Source of the DNA: Heliocidaris tuberculata
Lineage: Eukaryota > Echinodermata > Echinoidea > Camarodonta > Echinometridae
Direction of reading: 5' to 3'
Assembly: GCA_025618425.1 (NCBI GenBank)
Contig: CM046842.1
Span: 34,477,188 to 34,541,187 of the forward strand
Length of the DNA stretch: 64,000 bases
Position 1 is the stretch's first letter; every line of letters begins with the position of its first letter. The translations under genes were made by a program, and so were the position numbers. This document shows positions 44,266 through 55,200 of the stretch, in pieces. The notes under the pieces were generated by a model. That model saw only the letters and a list, made by a program, of their open reading frames with translations. It was not told the DNA's origin and searched no databases.

Positions 44266-45383
44266 TGAACTACATTGTACATGTATTTCCAGTAATTAGG
44301 TTGATGTAATATTAGTTATTCAAAATTTAAAGATGTGATAAGTATTTGCCCCCCAAAATAAATTTATGTTTAGTGATGTTTCAGAGAATGTAACAAAGTT
44401 TTCACTGAATGATAAAGGCTGCCATAACTTTTTGTCAAGATTCTTGTTTACTTGATAAATATTTAGTATACTTTTTAGAGACCGCTTTGTTTGAAATCAA
44501 TTACCGAAAGTAAAGCTGCTGAACTTAGAAGAGATTTAAGTTGGTGGAGTTAGTCTACCAATTTATGGAGTGTCAAATGTCAACCTCTTCGTCCTGAACA
44601 AATCACCATAATTCTGTGACTAAATGAAATCAAAAAGACATGTCACTATAAATTTACTTTCTCATTTCCATTTTATGACCAAATTAATAATTTTGTTTAA
44701 ATATTTTGTTACAGAATTAAAATTGTGCAAGCGGATCTTGGGGTTGAAACTTGACCTTCCATGAATAAGTGAACTAAGTTAAGCCAGGTTAAAAATAGGC
44801 TGCTTCCAAGAATACAGCCCAAAGATAACATTCACAATTGAAATATAAGCACAGCATTGGTAAGCAACATTTACAGAGAGGATAGTCTATGACAAAGCAT
44901 CTTTCAAAGGTGAACCCAACCAGTACAATATAAACGTGTTACATGTAGTTGTGCAGAACCATCTCTTTCCATTCAACAGCTTTTCTTTCATGACATATGA
45001 AAATTTGGTCAAAGGAGCTACGTGAAATTAAAAGGATTCTTCTCAACTCAAAAGACTGAAACGAGTCAAATCATAGTTATTTAAAGCAAAAATTCAAACA
45101 TACGAATTATGAGATATATATGAAGACATAAAAGTTAGTACATGTGTAATGAGTAATATCTTTTCTAAAAAAACATCTGTCTAAAAACAAAGATTCAACC
45201 TCATGCCAGTCACTTCAACAAAAGTTTAAATGAAAGTATTAAATCTAAAGCCTCGATGTCGGGTAACATTTTTTAGTAGATGTATTCATATCCCAGTCAC
45301 ATTGGGAAACAAAATCTTGGCCATTCAGATAATGGGCGATTCCATGCAGAGTGTCCCCTATGACTTATGACATTTATCCATAT
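44266..45383. other. Intergenic stretch without recognised gene
   Basis: AT-rich DNA between MITE clusters. No exon, RNA gene or long repeat was recognised. Confidence 0.6.
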
Positions 45384-45558
45384 ACAGTGAAACCTGTATA
45401 TAAAGACCATTCAAGGGAGACAAGAAAAGCGGTCTTTATGAGCAGGTGGTCTTATATGGACAGGTTCCTTTAATACACGTTTCAATGAGAAACACTTTTC
45501 AAGGGAAACGTAAATTGTGGTCTTTATAGACAGGTGGTCGCTAAAGCAGGTTTGACTG
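45384..45558. mobile_element. CAGTGAAACCTG MITE, TA target site
   Basis: The ends cagtgaaacctg and caggtttgactg are inverted and flanked by TA. Its 175-base length equals that of the element at 31525. A truncated Tigger-like relative follows at 45693-45819. Confidence 0.82.
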
Positions 45559-46093
45559 TATTTCATCCATAAATGAAAAATCTCTTGATATGACCATGAC
45601 TTCAGGTGGTGATACCAGACAGCACCATTATTCAATGATGATATCGCGAGATTCTTCATTTTTTTGATGAAATATGTGGAAAAAGACATTGTCGTACGGG
45701 ACACATTGCCTTCTATCAGGGCTAAAATACAATGGAATACAAAGAGGAGGGACCGGCAAAATGACCTTGTTATTATGATAGTTGGTTATATCAGTGTTCT
45801 TTACAACAAGGTTCAACTGTATGAGCATAGGTCAAGTTCGATTATAATGTTGAATTGTTATTACTATTAATGTAACAAAAGAAAAAATGCACACGCGCTA
45901 CTGAACGCATACTATAAAACCAGAAAATTTTCACAAATTGTGAGCAATGGCCATTTTTGCGGCAAGAAAGTATCATGTTATTAAATAATTTTGCTTCACA
46001 AAACTTTTTCCTGAAGCTGGACTAGAACTCTTTTCAACTTGCAAGGAAGCGAGATTTTTAAACACACAAGAGTTTCTGGTTCTATAGTCAGAA

Positions 46094-46232
46094 GGCCCTG
46101 TTTCATAAAACTTATTAAGAAAATAAGCTGCAATAATTGTTATAAGCTACTGAAATCATCAAATTTGATTGGCTGAAAGCTATTTTGTCATAGATCTGTG
46201 TTATTGATAGGGAGTACCATGAAACAGGGACC
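46094..46232. mobile_element. GTTTCATAAAACTT MITE, copy 2
   Basis: The ends ggccctgtttcataaaactt and atgaaacaggga are partly inverted. It lies 18 bases beyond the TMEM101 stop, so it is probably within the 3' UTR. Confidence 0.8.
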
Positions 46233-46249
46233 TGATGTGTGATAATCTA

Positions 46250-49200
46250 TCATGTAGCCATGAATATCAAACTGCATAGAACAGTAGCACTATTAAGGAC
46301 CATGTTCATCTGCATCCAATACTCCAATCTCACTCTCTTATGCCAATAGTGAAGATTTCCATCAATCGTAAGAATATAGAACACCAAGGCAACAGCCAGG
46401 AACGCACTGATGCGCTTCGTTTGAAGTTCAGATGAGAATAGGAACCCGCCCATCAGGAGGGCTGCACCAAGGACGACCATCGCCGTCTCGCTGTGAGGGA
46501 GAGTCGAGAGAAAGGCGCGGCGTTCTTCCTGTGTCCGGTAGAGCTGGACGGAGTTGATGATGCAGAAGATGGAGATGAGGTTTTTCCCGTACGGATAGAG
46601 GAAGTGGAGACGGTATTTCTTGTTGAGGTCTTCTCCTACACGACTGGCGAGGATGAGGAAGACTCCGATGACGCCAACATCATGAGATGCGATGCGGGCC
46701 TGATGGAAGATGGGTTGAAAATAAAGTGGTAGAAGAAACACAAGACCAAATAAACATAGAGAAGAAGGAGATGTAGATACTTACTAAATCATAACATTGA
46801 TATTTGATAGTTCATGTGAGCCTGATAGGAGAAAGGGTTGTTTGTTTGGATAAGAAAGAAATGCAAGTGGAAAAATAACCAGAGAGACCAAAAATCAAGG
46901 AGAAATAATATTTTTTGATGGATAAGAGAGATGTCAGTGGGGGAAAGAAAGAAGTGGACAAACAAAAAGTGAGATCAAAAACAAGAAGGAAAAAAAAGAC
47001 ATTTGATCTGAAGCAGGGATGTTGGCAAGATGGGAAAAGAACCAAAATTGGTAGAACAAAACGTGAGACAAAAGACAAAACGAGGGAGAGATAGTTTTTT
47101 TTTTTTATCACATGGTTACCTAATATTTCAAGAATTGTGATGATATGACGCTTATGAATCAAGTTATCAAACAAAAGTTAAGTAAACAAAAATTGTTACT
47201 GCACTGTCTGTAGGTGTTAAACACAGGTTTTTAGTTCAAGAAAAAACAGGATTGAGAGGTCTTACCACAAGCCACATCTTAGACTTCTGTTGCTGGCTCT
47301 GGGTTACTGTGGTAAAGATTGCCATGGAAACAGCTGTGATGATGGCCCATAGTGACCTCTGGGAACCAAACGACATCATCGTACCACAGGTGAAGAGAAG
47401 TACGATGTGTATGTAGATATAGAACAGTGGGAATCCTTCAGATCTATCAATGAAATGGAAAAAAAGTGAGAGGATGTTAACTGCTCCTTCTAAAATGAAT
47501 ATTGGGGCAATAAGCCACCACAAAATTTGACGGTCAAAAGTGGTTATTTTTCATGAGGAATCTGCTTATCATATTTTCATTTTGCGCTGAGGTAATCCTT
47601 TTGTCGCAATTGTAAACGAAGAAAATACCTCCCAAATGGTAGACTGTCTCCCACATGGGCTACCAAAAATATTTATGAAAGTCTTTGATAACAGAGACAA
47701 TCTCACAAATGGTAGAGAGTCTCCGATATCGGCCGTGCGGCTCTACTGCCGAAGGTCACTGATACATGTACAAGCTTATCTGATGATAACCTTATAATCC
47801 AGACTAGCTTTTACGGGTGAATAGGCTTCAATAGCTTTCGTGTATATCAGCAGGCCTTTTTTCAGTCTAGATCATTCATACATGAGAGGAAAATAATGAT
47901 TTAAAATTTCACTTTCAACTCTGAATCCCCAAATTTGTGGCACAGTAAGAGGTGAAAAGTCCCCGAATCAGGTAATCTAGCAAATTTTAGAAAATTAAAT
48001 CTTGTTTAGAGCAATTTTGTTGTCTGTTTTTGACTGCTGCAACAGTGAATGTTGGACACAGTCTCTTATCTAATGAACAAGGTTATAATATAACCTTGTC
48101 CTCCCAAACCAATATGGTCATGGTGAAAACACATAAGGGCTGCCCTCTACTGCTGTACTACTGCTAGCGACAATAAACAAATGCAGATTTCCACTCTCCA
48201 CACAGAGAGGGCAGCAGTGTGTGCGCGTGTGGGTGTGTGTGTGTGTGTGTGTGTGTGTAATTTGGTTTTTACAGACGTGGGGGTGCCATGGTCCAATGGT
48301 TTAAGGCGCTTGACTGGAGATGCGAGGATCGGGCGTTCGATTCCCGGCACTTATGCCCTTGAGCAAGGCATTTTATCTACATGTACATGTACATTGCTCT
48401 TTTATCGTTCATCAAATAAATGAAGTGCTATACGCATATTGATACCAGCGTGTGCATGTGTGTTATTAAAAAAAAAAAGAAAAAAGATATGATTATTTAC
48501 GTCTGGGACCGACCTTTAACGTCACCATCCAAAAGACATGACTCAGTCTCGAACCTGGGTCTGCTGAATCAGTTTATAACTTCCACTGTTAACTGGATTA
48601 CAGGCGCACGCCACAACGCCCAGTACATAAGTAGATGTATCAATTAGTCTCAGCAGAAAAAGAGAATGCACACAAAAATTTAATGTTTAAAATTCCATAT
48701 TCCCTGAATCAGTGGTTTAGCTGGTCACCAAACAAGAGGGACCTTCACAGACAACTTGCTGGTAAGTAATATTCTGAGTTTCACTCTTTTGATCTGGTAT
48801 CTTGGATGGATATATTACAGGAGGTTGGAGATGCTAGTTTCAAGTTGGGCCCTAGCGCCAAGTTAGCCCGACCCCAATGCAGGAGCCTGTGGGCCATTTG
48901 GAGGAAAAATTGGACTCTTATTTGGGAGACAGTCTCCCATTTAGGAGACCAATTTTCTTTGTTTACATTTGCGGCAAAGGGATCACCTTGGCTCAAGATG
49001 AAAATGTGATAAGCAGATTCCTCATGAAAAAGTAACCCTTTTGACCGTCTACTTTAAAAATCCACCATCTACTTTTGTTTTCATAACATTTTTTGTTATG
49101 ATCCACACACAAAACAAATGGGCTTCTGATTTCTGAGAGGAAAAAATTTGGCTGAGAAAAAGTGCCTTGTTGTTGGTGTTGTTTCTATTGTCCTCTTGTT

Positions 49201-52200
49201 AGCAGCTTAGTCTCCAATATCAGAGACTGTCTCCCAAGTGGGAGAGAGTCTCCCAAATCGGCCGTGCGCCTCTACTGACAAAGTCAATTTTCATATTTTT
49301 GACCAATCAGAATCAGCGGAATAAAGGAAGAATTTCCCCGAATTTGCTCGGATCGTGCCAAAGGCCACCCTGAAATGCGGCCAAAACAAACATTGCACCG
49401 AGCTGTGTGTAACAGTGCTGTAGTCGAGTCCATCCTATCCGAGTCTGAGTCCGAGTCCGAGTCCCAGGAGTCTGAGTCCGAGTCCAAGTCCAAGTCCTGG
49501 CATCCGAGTCCCAAGTCCTGGACATCAGAGTCCGAGTACATGTACTAGTCCGAGTCCCGATGGGAACATCTTAAATTGCAATTTTTTACGTCACATTATT
49601 TCTATCATGATAAATGCAAGTACCATGAACTCTCTATAACATAAATAGTTTCTGGTTCATTGAAAACTTTCATTTGTCCATTTGTCAAAGAATTTAATTT
49701 ATTTAACTTTTCTTACTACGAATGCAGATAACTATAAAGGCTTGCTCAGAGATGAGTGATTTGTCGCCATGACATGTCGCTTGGTGCTTAAGAAGATCAA
49801 GTTCAGTATGATTTCCAGCTATTAACACTAAAAATTTTGACAAAGGTAAGAAAATTGAATTGGAAATGTTGAGATAAATGTCTATGGTTAGATTTTTGGT
49901 GATGATTTGGTGTACTGGTGGAATTTCAGAAGTTTTATCGACCAAAATACTGAAGAAGTGAACATGCACTTCTTTTGTGCCAAGGTACATGTCTCGTTGA
50001 CAAATGGCTCTTATGTGAACAAGCCTTATCAGGCCAAGTATTTTGTTTGTATGCACAGTAATTTATAATAAAGAGTTAACTCTATTGTTTCTGGGATACC
50101 CCAATGAAGAAAAGATACACAAATTAATATTTGTTCATTTCAAAGGCCTATAATTTCATTTCTTATCAATTGTGACCCGGCACCACAAAACCACCAAAAA
50201 GTCGCAAAAAATAATTTTTCTGATTTTATCATATTTGGATAGAACAAAGTCTCAGCTTCAAAATGATACATGACTCATTATAATTGGAACTTTCTAACCC
50301 TTTTAATTCAGCGAATGAAAGGAGCTGTAAGAGAGGTTTGCTGGTATTAAATAGGGAGGAAATGAGCTCTAAAGTTGAGGCCTATTCAAATGTGCAGAGT
50401 AAGAAAACAAGAGACAAAATCAATAGAGAATGAGTCAAAAGGCCATAGCACCCACTATGAATGAATTGTCGGATTAGGTTGATATTTGGTAGGAGCCTTA
50501 AACATAGTTTATTCACTGTATTGCCAAGACTTCAAATTGTGAATGATGCAAATGAGAGTGTTCTAATGGGAGATTAAGCGCACCTTGGTGGCCTGACACC
50601 TGCACTAGACAATGCCTATTCACTCCATTTGGGTGTCTTTCTTTGTTCCCTGTTACATAATACTGGTTTGTTACCTTGTAGTCCTTCTGATATCATACAT
50701 TAAACTTGTAATTTAGCCTATAATTAACTTAAATAGGACCTACTCTTTTTTCTGTTTCACAATGATTAACCTATGTAATTTGTTTTACATAGAACTTACA
50801 TACTCTTTCCTTGCTCACATGAATAAACTTGATCATTTGTTAGCAACAAAATCCTTTTTCAGACTCTGTTTTGTCATCGAAATGGAACTTAAAACTGCTC
50901 TGTAATTTGCTTTGGCAACTACTGATGAACTGTAATATCAGTATGATGAGATTGCTGAGAGTTAATTCTTTCTAACAGTATAAAAATCATTCGGAAAAAG
51001 GTAATTTAAGGCCCGTGAGATTGCAGTGATTTTACGAGGGTGAGCGGTACTGAGTAAAATAAAATCATACGGGAAGACGAAGAATTAGAAAGAAACTGAA
51101 GCTGTGCAAAAAACTGGTCTAGAAAAACTGTTAGAAACTCATCTTCTACTGCATTTTAAGCTTCCAGATTTTGATATAAGGTACAGAAAAGAACGATCTT
51201 TCAGAAAAAACAAAAATCCCAAAATCAAATTTTCCAACCCAAATTTCCATTTCAGCTGTTTACACAAAATCACGGCTTGCGACTTTTTGGTGGTTTGGTG
51301 GTGCCGGGTCATAATTATATGTCAACAGAAGAAAAGGATAACAGGTTGAATGCCATTAAAACCAGATTATAGAAAAGAAAGTTTCCAACTGAAATGAAAA
51401 AAAAGGAGGGAAAAAAAATATTTCACCAAGTTCAATGTTATCAAATAGCTGATTAAATTAATAAAAAAAGTGAATCGCCAAACCCTAATAAAACCCTTAT
51501 ACATGTACATATATCAGCTAGTTCATTAAACTGGCTTAATGGCTTGTAATACAAGTGCAATATTAAAGGGGAATTAACCTCAAAATATACATGTAAATGT
51601 GCTTTTATTCAAAGATGTATTATCTATTCCTTCTAGTTGTCCTATGTAGTTTTGCATTAAAATATACGAGATGGGTATAAATCAATATTTTATCAGCAAA
51701 ATTTATCGTCTGCTAGCGATACCTGGGGGCTGCCATTTTCTTGATGTGTACATAAAGATATTTTTAATCCGAGTGCAAAATTGTCTTTCTTCCTGATATA
51801 AAATCCCATTTGAGATTTAAAATATTTAAAAGATATATACATATATTCTAAAAACGAAAAATGTGTTTTATATTCCTTTTAAAATTACTATTTTACTAAA
51901 TATAAATCGATTGTCTTGATACTATGACGTACGCGACGGAGCAAATTAATTCAAATTTATGGATAACTTTCCCGAGCGTCAATAGTGACAAACTATGCAT
52001 TCACCTGCTTTGAGATAATGGACTTCAATAGTCAGAATGCGCGTTGTATAAATTATGTTCTGCTCTGCCAGGCAAGCCCAAGAAATCTATTTCTATTTAG
52101 CAAAACCAGAGAATTTAAAAAGAAATCTCTAAATTTCTAATTTTAGAATATATGTATACACCTGTTATGCATTTTCCATCATATATGGGGATGTTTTGTA

Positions 52201-55200
52201 ATGAAGAGAAGCAATTTAGCTCTAGAATTAAAAATATATTTCTGACGGGAACGGTTTCCAATGGTTCATGTACAACTCCATATCATCAAGAAAATGGCAG
52301 CCCCTTGTAAAGTGTTAGCAGATGATACCGTGAGCTAGATTGTCTTGATTTAAACCCTTTTCTTATATTTTATTTCTAAAGCGATACAGGCCAATGATTA
52401 AAGTTCACCTTTGAACATAAGTACATTTATATTCTGGGGTTAATTCTCCTTTAACATTCATTTGGGAAACTGACTACATGACTAAGTGACTCAAGTAAAA
52501 CGAAAGCAATTAAACCGTAATAAAACTGTTTGACACTGCATAAAATTATAAATTGCTGACTTTGACTTTTTGCCACAGGAACATAGGTTGCAAGTAAAAA
52601 GATAGAAGACAAAAACTATAGTTTATAATACTAGCTTGAAATACAAGTGGAATAGTAATCTGTTTGAGACTGCCCAAGATATCCCAGGCTAGGGTCTATG
52701 GGGAAACATGTGTTATAGATTATTCCATCTCCAAATGGTTAACATCAGTTTCAATACTTGTCTGTGTCATACGTGTATAACAAGTGTATGCGAGCATAAA
52801 ACGACTAATCTTAACGTCTGTCACCTATTTGGGCACATTCTCTTGCAGTTACAGTGATCGACGCCGCGGGGGGGGGGGGGGGGGGGGCACTCAACATATT
52901 GGACAGACGGGTATGTGCCGCTTTGACGATCCCTTTTCAACGGCTGATCGCTGTTCTCAAGATACCCAAATTTCCATAAACTGATGTTTCTACCCTTCTC
53001 ATGCGTTCTCAAGATACCCGGCCGGAACAATAAGCGCTCGTCTCCCCGGTGCGCCCTGTTCCCTAGCTCTCGCATACATATGTCCATGCACTTGCGTGCG
53101 CAATTGCATATATGCCTGCACTGTAGAATCCCCATACTAAGTGCATGCCCTGGGGGTAATTTTTGGAGCTAAAAGTAAAAAAGGGGAAAACAGAAAAAAA
53201 ATGCCGGTCTTGATGACGGTCTCGTTGCTGGTCTCGGCCCGATTTTCGCCCGAATCACGAGTCACCATTGGTTGAGTCACGAGTCACCATTGGACCGAGT
53301 CCTTGTGGCTCGAGTCTGAGTCCGAGTCGGAGTGCCGAGAAATAGGTACTCAAGACCGGTCTCGAGTCTGAGTCTGGACTCGAGTCCTACAGCACTGCTG
53401 TGTAAATGGCATGGAGTTCGCATTCACTGCAATGCAAATGATTGCGGTCAGCGCTGCTGTCCGCACTTTTGCGCGCGCAACTGAACTTCTGAAGTGCCTA
53501 ACCATATTCCACGTGGAAATGGATAATCTTGCCCACTTATACATGTACAAGCTTATCTGAAGATAACCTTGTACTCCAGACTAGCTTTTACGGGTGAATA
53601 GGCTTCAATTGCTTTTGTGTGTATCAGCGGGCCTTTTTCCAGTCTAGATCATTCACACATGTCATGAGAGGAAAATAATTATTTAATAATTTCACTTTCA
53701 ATTCTGAATCTCAAAATTTGTAGCACAGTAGGAGTTGAAGAGTCCCTGAATCAGGATTGCATTTCCGAACAGCATGGTATTACCGAATGCGTACAGTTAA
53801 GTGCATAAAATGGCTTTCATACGCGTGGGACTATGCGTACATGTATGTTCTCCACACTATTGAAACAAAGAACACGGTCACTTATACATGTACAAGCTTA
53901 TCTGAAGATAAGTTTGTCTGAAGATAAGCTTGTCTGAAGATAACACAGGGCTGTCAACCCTCCCACATTTGGAGGGAGTCTCACGCCACAACGCTAATTC
54001 TCCCGCCGTCTTTCCAGCGTCAAAGCGGGATACTCGCGCCACGACGCCCTTCCTCCCGCTCTCCCGCCAAGCATGTAAATCTCCCGCTTTATGAAAAAAC
54101 CTCCCTCCAAACGTGTAAAATGATAGCTTGTCAGAGATTTTGGGACTTCAAAAGAGACCCCAAAATGCTGAGGACATTTTTTTTTTTTTTTTGCTTGTCA
54201 GAGATTTTTGGACTTCAAAAGAGACCCCAAAATAGCAAAAATGCTGAGGACCTTTTTTTTTTTGCTTGTCAGAGATTTTTGGACTTCAAAAGAGACCCCA
54301 AAAATTGGAGGGCAGGAGAGAGAAAAAAATCACGAATCTCCCTCCAAGCAGTTCCCCAAAGTTGACAGCCCTGAGATAACACGGTACAAGATCATAAAAT
54401 GAGGCAAAAAAACATAACATCTTAGGAACTGCTCTGACTCTGGTCAACCCCACGACGCCACGGCGAGGTACATGTAAAAAGACCCATTTTATGTCGCCAT
54501 CGGAGCATGCGTGTCGACATGTCGGCAAAGTCCAAAACCAGTACTTTTGTCGCCATAGTGGCGACATCAGGCGTGTCGATACCAGCACTAGTTGCAGCAG
54601 TCAAAAACAGACAACAAAATTTCTCAAAGCAAGATTTAATTTTCTTAAATTTGTTAGATTACCTGATTCAGGGACTCTTCAACTCCACTTATACATGTAC
54701 AAGTTTATCTGAGGATAACCTTGTACTCAGACTAGCTCTTTTATGGGTGAATAGGCTTCAATAGCTATTATGTGTATCAGCAGGCCCTTTTCCAGGCTAG
54801 ATCATTCATACAGGAGAGGAAAATAATTATTTAAAATTTCACTTTCAATTCTGAATCCCCTAATTTGTGGCACAGTAAGAGTGGAAGAGTCCATGAATCA
54901 GGTAATCTAGCAAATTTAAGAAAATTAAATCTTGCTTAGACTTAGAGCAATTTTGTTGTCTGTTTTTGACTGCTGCAACAGTGAATGTTGGACACAGTCC
55001 CACATAGGCAAGGGCCCATGAGTGCTTCAACTCTTACTTTGCCACAAATTTGGGGATTTGGAATTGAAAGTGAAATTTTAAATAATTATTTTCCTCTCAT
55101 GTTTGAATGATCTAGACTGGAAAAAGGCCAGCTGATACACACAAAAGCTATTGAAACCTATTCACCTGTAAAAGCTAGTCTGGAGTACAAGGTTATCTTC

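Larger units (their letters stand above)
47529..49050. repeat. Inverted repeat pair inside TMEM101 intron 1
   Basis: Segments 47529-47700 and 48910-49050 are inverted copies (gacggtcaaaag, catgaggaatctgcttatca, agactgtctccca). A direct pair, cggccgtgcg.ctctactg, also links about 47730 and 49258. Confidence 0.82.
49413..53397. mobile_element. hAT-like 4-kb element carrying GAGTCC minisatellite ends
   Basis: The left end cagtgctgtagtcgagtcc and right end ggactcgagtcctacagca, ctg are inverted. Flanking octamers gtgtgtaa and ctgtgtaa match at 7 of 8 positions, the target-site size of hAT elements. Both ends carry gagtcc/gagtctgagtcc repeats. No convincing transposase was recognised inside, and other elements are nested in it. 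Confidence 0.7.

Noticed and set aside
48283..48352. Functional tRNA gene
   Set aside because: Boxes A and B are present, but the anticodon stem pairs poorly and the 3' side continues into a SINE tail seen elsewhere in the window.
49703..50056. Possible transposase fragment of the 4-kb element
   Set aside because: The 117-residue minus-strand frame shows no recognisable hAT or other motif.
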